Source of the DNA: Microbispora oryzae
GTDB taxonomy: Bacteria; Actinomycetota; Actinomycetes; Streptosporangiales; Streptosporangiaceae
Direction: 5' to 3'
Assembly (NCBI RefSeq): GCF_017896165.1
Contig: NZ_JAFCNB010000011.1
Coordinates: 167,143-231,142, forward strand
DNA length: 64,000 nt
The notes below the pieces were generated by a model. The model was given only the letters and a program-made list of their open reading frames with translations. It did no database searches and was not told the DNA's origin. The position numbers and the translations under genes were made by a program. Position 1 is the first letter of the stretch, and every line of letters starts with the position of its first letter. Positions 25,779 through 33,589 of the stretch are shown piece after piece.

Positions 25779-26801
25779 CTAGACGGCCAGTAGTTCGCCG
25801 ACCAGCGTAGTGAGATCGATCACACCTTCGGGGATCCCGTTCTCGTCGGTCACCAGGCCCAGTTGCGCGTGCGCATCCTGAAGGATGGTCACCGCGTCGG
25901 GAATCGTGGTCGCCCTGGACATCCGGGGCGCCGGGGTCGCGAGCTCCCGCGGGGTCCGCTCCGGTTCAAGGAGCGCGTCCCGGACGTGCAGGACGCCCAC
26001 GACGTCACGCCCGGACGGCGCCTGGCCGTCCGCCAGCACCAGCATGCGCAGGCCGCTCGACCGGGCGGCGAGCTCCCTGACGGTCCGGTCGTCCGCGCCC
26101 GCCGGCACCGCCGGGGCGTCGGCGATCGGCAGCATCAGCCGTTCGACCGTCTGCGACTGCGCCCGCAGCGCCCGGGTCAGCAGATCGTGTTCGTCACGGT
26201 CGAGCATGCCCATCCGCCCCGACTCGGCGACCAGCATGGCGAGCTGACGCGGGGTCCGCGCCGTTTGGAGCTCGTCGCGCGGCCGCACTCCCACGAGCCG
26301 TAGCACGGCGTTGGTGAGGCCGTTCAGCGCCGCGAGGAGCGGGCGCACGACCCACGTGAAGCCGCGGAACGGGAGCGCGAGCCCCATGGCCGCCCTCTCG
26401 GGGTACGTCAGCGCCCACGACTTGGGCGCCATCTCGCCGACGACCATGTGCAGGAACGTCACGATCGCCAGGGCCACGACGTACGCCACGGGAACCCTGG
26501 CCGCCTCGGGCAGCAGCACGAGAACCGGCTCCAGCAGGTGCTCAAGGGCCGGCTCCGCCACCATGCCGAGCCCGAGCGAGCACAGGGTGACGCCGAGCTG
26601 GGCGCCGGCCAGCATCAGCGACAGCTCCCGGCCGCCGCGCACCGCGGCGCGGGCCGTCAGCTTGGTCAGCCGGCCACCGCCGGCGGCCGCCTCCTCCAGC
26701 CGGTGCCGCCGTGCCGAGATCAGGGCGAACTCGGCCGCCACGAAGAGCCCGTTGCCGACCAGCAGCACGATCCCGAGCAGGATCGCCGGAAGCGCGCTCA
26801 C
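25779..26801 (-). CDS. CNNM/HlyC-CorC-like membrane protein with CBS domains
   Basis: A 340-aa protein of the CNNM (DUF21) transmembrane family, proposed to be involved in magnesium or other cation efflux. Four hydrophobic segments of the DUF21 domain occupy residues 1-170 (LLVGNGLFVAAEFALISARR, SLMLAGAQLGVTLCSLGLGM, VVGEMAPKSWAL). A CBS pair follows (ERLMLPIADAPAVPAGADDR; RATTIPDAVTILQDAHAQLG). It lacks the C-terminal CorC_HlyC domain present in its neighbour, so it is the short form. GTG 26801 overlaps the neighbour's stop (GTGA), indicating coupled expression of a paralogous pair. Confidence 0.9.
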   Translation of the reverse strand: MSALPAILLGIVLLVGNGLFVAAEFALISARRHRLEEAAAGGGRLTKLTARAAVRGGRELSLMLAGAQLGVTLCSLGLGMVAEPALEHLLEPVLVLLPEAARVPVAYVVALAIVTFLHMVVGEMAPKSWALTYPERAAMGLALPFRGFTWVVRPLLAALNGLTNAVLRLVGVRPRDELQTARTPRQLAMLVAESGRMGMLDRDEHDLLTRALRAQSQTVERLMLPIADAPAVPAGADDRTVRELAARSSGLRMLVLADGQAPSGRDVVGVLHVRDALLEPERTPRELATPAPRMSRATTIPDAVTILQDAHAQLGLVTDENGIPEGVIDLTTLVGELLAV

Positions 26802-28234
26802 GCGGGCCTCCCCTGGAAGAGGGCGGCGAACAGCTCGGGGCCGTACTCCACATGCTGACGTGGCGCGTCCTGCTCGGCGTGATCTGTCGCCGGGCGGGCC
26901 CGCGTCGTGGACAGCCGGACCCATTCGGGAACCCTGCGCCGGACGCTCTCCACCCTGATCACTGCCTGCCTGCCCCTGTCGTCCTCCTCGTCGAACAGAT
27001 CCGTCTCGGGCACGACCTCGGTCGTCACCTCGTCCCCCGGCTCGGCCATGCGGCCCAGGGCGGCCAGCACGAGGCCCGCCAGGGTCTCGTAGCTGCCGTC
27101 CTCGGGAAGGCGCACGCCGGTGGCCCGCTCGACCTCGTCGAGCCGGAGCGTGCCCGGCACGTCCCAGCTTCCGTCGGCCCGCCTGACCACCCCGAGCGGC
27201 TCGGGATCGTTCTCGTCGACCAGCTCGCCGACCAGCTCCTCGGCGAGGTCTTCCAGGGTGACCACGCCCGCCAGGCCGCCATACTCGTCGATCACACAGG
27301 CGAAGGCGGCGCCGGCCGAGGTCATCCGGCGCAGCAGTGCCGGGAGCGGCAGCGTGGCCGGTACGAGCATCGGCGGGCCGGTGATCTCGCCGATGAGCCC
27401 GTCGGAGGGCGAACCGGCCCGCAGATACTCCGGCAGTCCCGTGACACCCACCACGTCGCCCGCGTCGGTGCCCAGCACCGGATAGCGGGAGTGACCGTGG
27501 ACCCGGAGCGCGTCCAGCAGATCGCCGACGGGCCACTCCGCGCGGAGCGACACGACGCGGGGCCGCGGCACCATCACGTCCTCCGCCGTACGGTCGCCGA
27601 ACTCGAGCGCGCGCTCAAGCAACTCGGCCAGCCGGGGCGGCAGCTCGCCCGCCTCCGCCGACTCCTCCACGATGCGGGAGAGCTCCTCGGGGGTGGCGCC
27701 GTGTTCGAGCTCCTCCACGGGCTCGATGCCGGCGAGGCGGACCAGCCTGGTCGCCGCGCTGTCGAACAGGCGGACGACGGGTCCGGCGATCGCGAGATAG
27801 ACGAGCGTCGGCCGGGCGAGCGACTTGGCCACGGGCTCGGGCCGGGCGATGCCGAGGTTCTTCGGCGCGAGCTCGCCCAGGATCATCTGGACGACGGTGG
27901 CGATCGTCACCCCCAGGGCCACAGACACGCCGGGCACCGCCGCGGCCGGGAGCCCGGCGCTCTCCAGCGGGCCGCGCAGCAGGTCCGCGATGGCGGGTTC
28001 CGCGAGGAAGCCCACGAGCAGGGTCGTGACGGTGATGCCGAGCTGCGCGCCCGACAACATGAACGACAGACGACCGGTGACGTCGAGTGCGCGGCGGGCG
28101 GCGGCGTCGCCCGCCGCGGCCTGCTCGCGGAGGACGCCGCGGTCGGCCGCCACGAAGGCGAACTCCTGGGCGACGAAGAAGCCGGTGGCGAGGGTCAGAA
28201 GCAGTACGCCGAGCAGGCCGAGGGCGGGGCTCAT
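26798..28234 (-). CDS. CNNM membrane protein with CBS pair and CorC_HlyC domain
   Basis: A 478-aa protein: a DUF21 transmembrane domain (about 1-190, with TGFFVAQEFAFVAADRG, MLSGAQLGITVTTLLVGFLA and ILGELAPKNLGIARP), a CBS pair (TAEDVMVPRPRVVSLRAEW to IDEYGGLAGVVTLEDLAEEL), then a CorC_HlyC domain (about 345-430) and a charged tail. Family members act in cation, mainly Mg2+, homeostasis, although the older annotation is hemolysin. It is the upstream gene of a two-gene operon and divergent from the LCP gene, with a palindrome in the shared region. Confidence 0.92.
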   Translation of the reverse strand: MSPALGLLGVLLLTLATGFFVAQEFAFVAADRGVLREQAAAGDAAARRALDVTGRLSFMLSGAQLGITVTTLLVGFLAEPAIADLLRGPLESAGLPAAAVPGVSVALGVTIATVVQMILGELAPKNLGIARPEPVAKSLARPTLVYLAIAGPVVRLFDSAATRLVRLAGIEPVEELEHGATPEELSRIVEESAEAGELPPRLAELLERALEFGDRTAEDVMVPRPRVVSLRAEWPVGDLLDALRVHGHSRYPVLGTDAGDVVGVTGLPEYLRAGSPSDGLIGEITGPPMLVPATLPLPALLRRMTSAGAAFACVIDEYGGLAGVVTLEDLAEELVGELVDENDPEPLGVVRRADGSWDVPGTLRLDEVERATGVRLPEDGSYETLAGLVLAALGRMAEPGDEVTTEVVPETDLFDEEDDRGRQAVIRVESVRRRVPEWVRLSTTRARPATDHAEQDAPRQHVEYGPELFAALFQGRPA

Positions 28235-28323
28235 CGCGCTTCCGCCGTATGATCAAGCGATCCCGTGCCGAGGCACGGGCAGGTACTCCAGGGGTCCGGG
28301 ACGGACACGACGATCCTTTCGAT

Positions 28324-28340
28324 CGGTTGGTATACAACCG
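28324..28340. promoter_or_regulatory. Palindrome in the divergent CNNM/LCP promoter region
   Basis: CGGTTG-GTATA-CAACCG, a perfect 6-bp inverted repeat, 90 nt upstream of the CNNM gene and 160 nt upstream of the LCP gene. Candidate operator by symmetry and position only. Confidence 0.35.
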
Positions 28341-28500
28341 TAACGGCTGAGATCTCGGCTCTGTTTCCGGCGTGAGTTCAACTGGTGCCCGGAACGTTCC
28401 CCGGTACCGTGATGGCGGGGACGTACCGTAAAGAGGGGGACGGCATCCGCCCAAGCCAGGGCATCAGGCGGTCGGAAAACGCAAGGGCTGGGGGAAGACA

Positions 28501-29745
28501 GTGGCCGACGACGACGAGGCGACCCGAGCGATTCGCCGGCCACCCGCCCGGGGGGCGGCGGGGGAGCCGGCTCATCCCGCGGCCGGGCCCGCCGGATGGG
28601 GAGAGGCCCCCGGAACCGGGCGGGAATCCCCCTCCGCGGAGGAAGGCTCGACCACGATCCCCCGGATGAGGTCCAAGGTCTACGGAAAGCCGCGTTCCGG
28701 GCAGGCTCCGGTGCGGCCGCTCGGCGACGACGGGCGTGCCTCCGGAGACGACCGGCGTCCACCCCGGGGCGGCGGGGCGGCGGCCGGGACTTCTCCACGG
28801 CGCAGCGGCAGGACGGTGGTCAAGATCGTCGCCGCGGTGCTCGCCGTGCTGATCGTCCTTGCCGTCGGGGGATATTTCTGGATCGGGTCGAAGCTCCAGA
28901 CGGTCGACGCGTTCACCGACTACAGCGGCAGGCCCGCGGCGACGCCCGGAGAGGACTGGCTGCTGGTCGGGTCGGACAGCCGCGCCGGCCTCACGGCCGC
29001 GCAGCGCAGAAAACTCAAGACGGGCAAGGCCGTCGGCAAGCGAACCGACACGATGATGTTGCTGCACATCCCATCGGACGGCAAGGCGACCCTGGTCAGC
29101 CTGCCCCGCGACTCGTACGTGCCGATCGAGGGACACGGCAGCGCCAAGCTCAACGCCGCGTACGCCTTCGGTGGCCCCAAGCTCCTCACCCAGACCGTCG
29201 AGAAGGTCACCGGCATCCGGGTCGATCACTACATGGAGATCGGTTTCGGTGGATTCGTGGGGATCGTCGACGCCATCGGCGGGGTGAACATCTGCGTGAA
29301 GCAGAACATCAAGGACCCGAAGGCCGGCATCAATCTCAAGAAGGGCTGCCAGGACATGGACGGAGGCACAGCCCTCGGTTATGTCCGGACCCGTGCCACC
29401 GGCGCCATTCCCGACTTCGAGCGCACCCAGCGGCAGCGCCAGTTCTTCGCGGCCGTCGTGGACAAGGCCGCGAGCCCCGGCACGCTGCTGAATCCGTTCA
29501 GCTCGGTGCCGCTGGCCCTGAGCGCCGCCGACTCCGTCGCCGTCGATCCCGGCACCGGCCTCTTCGACCTGCTGTCGGTCGGCCTGGCCATGCGGGGCGG
29601 CCCTGTGGCTACCGCCGTCCCCATCGGGTCGCTGCCCAGGATCAACGGCCAGGACGTCGTCAAGTGGGACACCCAGAAGGCGCTCCGCCTGTTCGGCGCC
29701 CTCGCGGAGGACAAGCCCGTCCCCAAAGACGTGATCGCGAAGTAG
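28501..29745 (+). CDS. LytR-CpsA-Psr (LCP) family cell-wall ligase
   Basis: A 414-aa membrane-anchored phosphotransferase that attaches polyprenyl-linked glycopolymers such as arabinogalactan-, teichoic- or teichuronic-acid-like chains to peptidoglycan. A long disordered cytoplasmic N-terminus leads to one membrane helix (VVKIVAAVLAVLIVLAVGGY, about 105-125). The LCP domain has WLLVGSDSRAG, KRTDTMMLLHIPSD, LVSLPRDSYVPIEGHG, KLNAAYAFGG and YVRTRATGAIPDFERTQRQ, with the conserved Arg/Asp residues for pyrophosphate and metal binding. GTG 28501 is preceded by GGGGGAAG. A hairpin terminator follows. The glycopolymer is not known. Confidence 0.93.
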   Translation: MADDDEATRAIRRPPARGAAGEPAHPAAGPAGWGEAPGTGRESPSAEEGSTTIPRMRSKVYGKPRSGQAPVRPLGDDGRASGDDRRPPRGGGAAAGTSPRRSGRTVVKIVAAVLAVLIVLAVGGYFWIGSKLQTVDAFTDYSGRPAATPGEDWLLVGSDSRAGLTAAQRRKLKTGKAVGKRTDTMMLLHIPSDGKATLVSLPRDSYVPIEGHGSAKLNAAYAFGGPKLLTQTVEKVTGIRVDHYMEIGFGGFVGIVDAIGGVNICVKQNIKDPKAGINLKKGCQDMDGGTALGYVRTRATGAIPDFERTQRQRQFFAAVVDKAASPGTLLNPFSSVPLALSAADSVAVDPGTGLFDLLSVGLAMRGGPVATAVPIGSLPRINGQDVVKWDTQKALRLFGALAEDKPVPKDVIAK

Positions 29746-29750
29746 CCTCC

Positions 29751-29771
29751 GGGCCCGGCGTCGCCGGGCCC
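29751..29771 (+). terminator. Hairpin terminator after the LCP gene
   Basis: Perfect 9-bp stem GGGCCCGGC / GCCGGGCCC with a 3-nt loop, 6 nt after the stop codon. Confidence 0.65.
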
Positions 29772-29830
29772 GCTCGCGGAACGGCTGTCATGGCACTGCG
29801 GGCACGTCGGAGGCTCCTGGACGACAGGGG

Positions 29831-30580
29831 TCAGTCCGAGTCTGTGGTGAGGAGCGCGTCGGTGGAGGGGACGGTTACGGCGCGGCGGACCCAGGTGTCG
29901 AGGCGGTCGTGGTCGGTGGTGTTTTCGATCAGCTCTCGTTGTGCTTGGGTGACGGTGAGGTCCCGGGCGGCGAGTACGGCCAGTATCGCGGCGGCCTTGC
30001 CCTTCACTTCGCCTTCGACCAGGCCCTCCGCCTTGCCCTCGACCAGGCCTTCGGCTTTGCCTTCGGCGAGGCCCTTGCCGTAGTGCTCTTTCGCGAAGGG
30101 GCTGTACACGGGCCAGCTGGTGGTGGTCATCACTGCCTCCAGGGTTTGTCTGACCGGGTGGGGAGCCATGTCGTGAGCGTATTCATAATATCGCGCTGAG
30201 TTATCGAGGGTGGAGAGGCCGATCAGGAATGCTTCGGCGACTTCTTTGCGGTCGCCGTGGTGCGTCACTGACAGTGTGGCCATGGCGGGGTCGGCGGCGA
30301 CCTGGTGGGGGTCGGTGATCGCTTCGATCTGGTTGGGTCCGCATATGCAGGTGGTGAGGGTGAGGGTGAGGCCGCCGGCGTTGAGGGTGAGGGGGCGGTT
30401 GTAGCGGTCGCCGGTGGTGTTGGGGGTGATGAACAGGACGTGGACGGGTTTGTCGAGGCGGAGCCAGACGGTGGCGGCGTGGCGCAGTGCCTGGTGCAGT
30501 TTGGGTTCTGACAGGCGGGTTTCGATTTCGCAGATCAGGCCGTAGTGGGGGTCGTGTGGGCGCCAGGCATGCGCGGGAAG
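29831..30580 (-). pseudogene. N-terminally truncated Rpn-type nuclease/putative transposase gene
   Basis: The frame is open from an in-frame TAA at 30583-30581 down to 29831. It encodes AWRPHDPHYGLICEIETRLS, VWLRLDKPVHVLFITP, GPNQIEAITDPHQ and the repetitive EGKAEGLVEGKAEGLVEGE before a C-terminal LDTWVRRAVTVPS. This matches the C-terminal two thirds of the widespread actinomycete Rpn/PD-(D/E)xK-like family; ICEIE should be its catalytic strand. The N-terminal 50-60 residues and a start codon are absent, and 30584-30735 holds no matching sequence in any frame. An ATG at 30283 could still give a 150-aa fragment. Most likely a decayed gene; the C-rich third positions resemble an IS-like family more than its neighbours. 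Confidence 0.65.
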
Positions 30581-30735
30581 TTATCAGCCGATTGCACATG
30601 GTAGTCAAATCGCGATTGGGTCTGTGGACAGACTTCCTCCACCGGGGAGGATGACACTTCTCCACCAGCTGGAAACGTCCTCTGCCGGGATCACCACGCA
30701 ACGGCGCTACAGCGGCACGACAGAATTGCTGTCTC

Positions 30736-31350
30736 GTGGAGATATCACGCGAGCTGCACGCCATCGGGCGGCCGCTGCTCGACGCCCAGCTGACCCATCC
30801 GACCGTCCGGGGGATCGCGGCGGGAGACCTGCCCGACCCGGTGTTCCGATCGTGGCTGGAGCAGGACTACCTGTTCCTGCTCGACTACGTGCGGGTGTTC
30901 TCCCGGCTGGCCTGGCAGGCGCCGGACGGGCACCTGGGCGACCTGGTCGACCTGGCCCACGCCACGTGGCATGACGAGCTCGACCTGCACCGGTCCCTTT
31001 CCGCGGAGTTCGGCGCCGACCTCGCGGGAGCCGTCAAGGGCCCCGCCTGTGCGGCGTACACGGCGTTCCTGCTGCGGTCGGCGGCCGATTACGCGGAGGG
31101 CCTGGCCGCCCTCTATCCGTGCATGTGGGGATACTCCACGCTCGGGCGGATCCTCGCGGAGAACCCACCCGCAGAGCCCCGGTACCGGGCCTGGGTCGAG
31201 ACCTACGCCGACCCGGGGTTCGCCGCGCTGGCCGAGCGGATCGCCGTGATGATCGACGAGGCGCGGCCCGATCCTGCCAGGGCCCGTGCGCTGTTCACCG
31301 AGGGTATGCGGCATGAGCTGGCGTTCTGGGACGTCCCCCCGGTGCTGTGA
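30736..31350 (+). CDS. tenA: TenA family aminopyrimidine aminohydrolase (thiaminase II)
   Basis: A 204-aa all-helical enzyme. TenA hydrolyses degraded thiamine products such as aminomethyl- or formylaminopyrimidine to hydroxymethylpyrimidine (HMP) for thiamine salvage. Family features: SWLEQDYLFLLDYVRVFSRL near residues 38-57, HDELDLH, the catalytic Cys in ALYPCMWGYSTLGRIL, and a C-terminal EGMRHELAFWD carrying the active-site Glu. GTG 30736 is the only reasonable start and lacks a clear ribosome binding site. The TPP-riboswitch-controlled CytX permease, an HMP importer family, is encoded 2.2 kb downstream, which supports the salvage role. Confidence 0.85.
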   Translation: MEISRELHAIGRPLLDAQLTHPTVRGIAAGDLPDPVFRSWLEQDYLFLLDYVRVFSRLAWQAPDGHLGDLVDLAHATWHDELDLHRSLSAEFGADLAGAVKGPACAAYTAFLLRSAADYAEGLAALYPCMWGYSTLGRILAENPPAEPRYRAWVETYADPGFAALAERIAVMIDEARPDPARARALFTEGMRHELAFWDVPPVL

Positions 31351-31415
31351 CGTCGTTTCCACAGGCCGGTCGCGAACGCTCGAAGGGCGCGGGCGGCGCG
31401 GGTTAGTGTGAGGGC

Positions 31416-32294
31416 ATGCCGGAGCTGCCCGAGGTGGAAGCGCTCGCCGAGTTCCTCCGCGAGCGCGCCGTCGGCCATGCCGTCGTGGGGGTGGACGTCG
31501 TGGCCATTCAGGCCCTGAAGACGTTCGACCCGCCGGTCACGGCCCTCGGCGGACTGGAGGTGACGGGCGTCGCCCGGCATGGGAAGTTCCTCGACCTCGA
31601 CTGCGACGGCCTCCACTTCGTGACCCATCTGGCACGTGGGGGCTGGTTGCGGTGGCGTGACGACCTGTCCGGCGCGAAACCGGTCCGTCCGGGCAAGGGC
31701 CCGCTCGCCGTGCGCGTACGGCTGTCGCCCGGCGAGGACGGCAGGGCGCCGGGGTTCGAGCTCACGGAGGCCGGAACCCAGAAAAGGCTCGCGGTATACG
31801 TGGTGCGCGACCCGGGAGAGGTGCCGGGGATCGCCGCCCTCGGCCCCGACCCCCTCGCGGACGGTTTCACCCCCGCCGCGCTGAAGGCGATCCTGGACGG
31901 GAGTCGCACCCAGATCAAGGGCCTGCTCCGCGACCAGAAGGTGATCGCCGGCATCGGCAACGCCTATTCGGACGAGGTGCTCCACGCCGCCCGGATGTCG
32001 CCCTTCAAGATCGCCGCGACGCTGACCGACGAGCAGGTGTCCGGCCTGCACACGGCGATCGTGACCACGCTGCGTGAGGCGGTCGGGCGGGCACGCGGTC
32101 TGGCCGCCAAGGACCTCAAGTCGGAGAAGAAGTCGGGGCTCCGCGTGCACGGCCGTACCGGAGAGGCGTGCGACGTGTGCGGAGACACCATTCGCGAGGT
32201 GTCGTTCGCCGACTCCTCACTGCAGTACTGCCCGACCTGCCAGACGGGCGGCAAGCCGCTCGCCGACCGCCGCCTGTCGCGACTGCTCAAGTAG
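31416..32294 (+). CDS. Fpg/Nei family DNA glycosylase
   Basis: A 292-aa base-excision repair enzyme. It begins MPELPEVEAL, giving the catalytic N-terminal Pro and Glu after Met removal, with Lys in RHGKFLDL, the helix-two-turn-helix KVIAGIGNAYSDEVLHAARM, and a C-terminal zinc finger from two CxxC pairs (CDVCGD and CPTC, about residues 251-275) ending in QTGGKPLADRRLSRLL. The finger lacks the R of the standard Fpg TxxCxxCQR motif at its end, as in an actinomycete subgroup usually annotated only as Fpg/Nei-like. So the substrate (8-oxoG or oxidised pyrimidine) is unclear. ATG 31416 lies 6 nt after a TAGTGT box, so it may be leaderless. Confidence 0.9.
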   Translation: MPELPEVEALAEFLRERAVGHAVVGVDVVAIQALKTFDPPVTALGGLEVTGVARHGKFLDLDCDGLHFVTHLARGGWLRWRDDLSGAKPVRPGKGPLAVRVRLSPGEDGRAPGFELTEAGTQKRLAVYVVRDPGEVPGIAALGPDPLADGFTPAALKAILDGSRTQIKGLLRDQKVIAGIGNAYSDEVLHAARMSPFKIAATLTDEQVSGLHTAIVTTLREAVGRARGLAAKDLKSEKKSGLRVHGRTGEACDVCGDTIREVSFADSSLQYCPTCQTGGKPLADRRLSRLLK

Positions 32295-32314
32295 CCCACC
32301 GGCCGCCCGGTTGA

Positions 32315-33028
32315 TCAACGAGGTGACGGGTCGGGGCGTTCGACGGGCAGATGGGCCGTCTGGTTGAAGGCGACCTGCTCCAGTCGTGTGCCGCGGCGGT
32401 GCCAGCGGGAGACGGAGCCGTTGCCGACCTGCCCATAGCCGAGCACGCGCCCCACATCGGACGGCTCCCCGGCGTCGAGCAGGTGACGGATGAGCAGGAC
32501 GATCGCGTCGTGCGCCACCACCAGCACCGACAGGCCGGCCGCCGCCCGGTCCATGTCGTCGAGCGCCGCGCGGACACGGCCGGCCATGTCGGCGAACGAC
32601 TCCCCTCCGCGCGGCCGGTGGGAGACCGCCTCCGGGCCGTCCATCCGCGCGTGGTCCGCCGGGAAGCGCGCGGCGACGGCGGCCGGCGTGAGCAGTTCCA
32701 GTTCACCAAGCTCACGGTCGCGCAGCCGGGCGTCGACCACCGTTTCCGTGGGCGCCGGGATCCCGGCTGCCCGGAGCCGCTCGGCCGCGATGCTCCAGGT
32801 CTCCCGCGCCCGGCGGTACGGCGAGCACCACACGGCATGGGGCATCCGGTCGTCCGGGTCGCCGGCGAGCCAGTCGCCGACGGCCGCCGCCTGCGCCCTG
32901 CCGTACGGGGACAGTTCGATGTCGGCGTCGCGGCCGGGGATCCGCACGGCGAGCCCGTCGCGGACGGCGCGGGCCAAGGCGGCGTTCGCGGTGCTCTGTC
33001 CGTGCCGGACGGCGGTGATTCGATTCAC
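32315..33028 (-). CDS. Histidine phosphatase (phosphoglycerate mutase-like) superfamily protein
   Basis: A 237-aa enzyme of the dPGM-like branch. The phosphohistidine motif is ITAVRHGQSTAN near the N-terminus; AVWCSPYRRARETW, RDRELGELELL and the second catalytic His in VLVVAHDAIVLLIRHLL complete the site. GTG 33028 has GGAG 6 nt upstream and starts right at the domain; another GTG four codons earlier is possible. Substrate cannot be predicted. It is convergent with the glycosylase gene. Confidence 0.88.
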   Translation of the reverse strand: MNRITAVRHGQSTANAALARAVRDGLAVRIPGRDADIELSPYGRAQAAAVGDWLAGDPDDRMPHAVWCSPYRRARETWSIAAERLRAAGIPAPTETVVDARLRDRELGELELLTPAAVAARFPADHARMDGPEAVSHRPRGGESFADMAGRVRAALDDMDRAAAGLSVLVVAHDAIVLLIRHLLDAGEPSDVGRVLGYGQVGNGSVSRWHRRGTRLEQVAFNQTAHLPVERPDPSPR

Positions 33029-33126
33029 CCCGGGCTCCACGCGATCGAGAGTAGTCGGCGGTCGCGACGGCGGGTACCCCTGCGTGCCGGAGCGGAGCAC
33101 CCGCGGGTCCGGGCGACAATAAGCGC

Positions 33127-33450
33127 ATGACGATGCCGGAAATCACCGCCGAGGCCGTGCCCCAGGACGCATACCTGCTGGACGTGCGAGAGATCGAGGA
33201 GTGGCAGGCGGGTCACGCGCCCGCGGCCACGCACATCCCGCTGGGTGACCTGCAGCGGCGGGTCGACGAGCTGCCCGCGGACCGCACGGTCTACGTGCTG
33301 TGCCGGGTCGGCGGGCGGTCCGCCCACGCCACCGCGTGGCTCAACCACATCGGCCGCGAGGCCGTGAACGTGGACGGCGGCATGCAGTCCTGGGCCGCGG
33401 TCGGCCGTCCCGTGATCAGCGAGACGGGAGAGGCCCCCTTCATCGCATAA
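33127..33450 (+). CDS. Single-domain rhodanese sulfurtransferase
   Basis: A 107-aa protein with one rhodanese domain: YLLDVREIEEWQAGHAPAAT, HIPLGDLQRRVDELP, then the active-site loop VLCRVGGRSA with Cys59, and VDGGMQSWAAVGRPV. Such proteins carry persulfide sulfur. Sulfur supply for the thiazole half of thiamine would suit its place next to the TPP riboswitch, but that is only inference. ATG 33127; a second ATG two codons later is possible. Confidence 0.9.
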   Translation: MTMPEITAEAVPQDAYLLDVREIEEWQAGHAPAATHIPLGDLQRRVDELPADRTVYVLCRVGGRSAHATAWLNHIGREAVNVDGGMQSWAAVGRPVISETGEAPFIA

Positions 33451-33493
33451 GTAAAGCGATGGCATAATCGCGACGACATTCGAATACCGCGGG

Positions 33494-33584
33494 AGCTCGG
33501 GCGTGACCGGGCTGAGAGGGCGGCTCCTCCAGAGGCGTGCCGCCGACCGCATGAACCTGTCCGGATAATGCCGGCGTAGGGAGC
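33494..33584 (+). promoter_or_regulatory. TPP riboswitch (THI box) controlling the CytX-type permease
   Basis: The conserved elements of the TPP aptamer are present: GGGCTGAGAGGG (pyrimidine-sensing arm, 33509-33520), GAACCTGTCCGG (33553-33564), and ATAATGCCGGCGTAGGGAGC (33565-33584). GCTC at 33495-33498 can pair with GAGC at 33581-33584 as stem P1. AGGGAG in the 3' strand is also the ribosome binding site for the ATG at 33590, so ligand-stabilised P1 would hide it. That suggests translational repression by thiamine pyrophosphate. Confidence 0.93.
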
Positions 33585-33589
33585 GTGTG

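Noticed and set aside
30355..30400. GTGAGG-type simple repeat
   Set aside because: It is codon repetition inside the decayed nuclease frame (TLTLTT on the minus strand), not an independent element.
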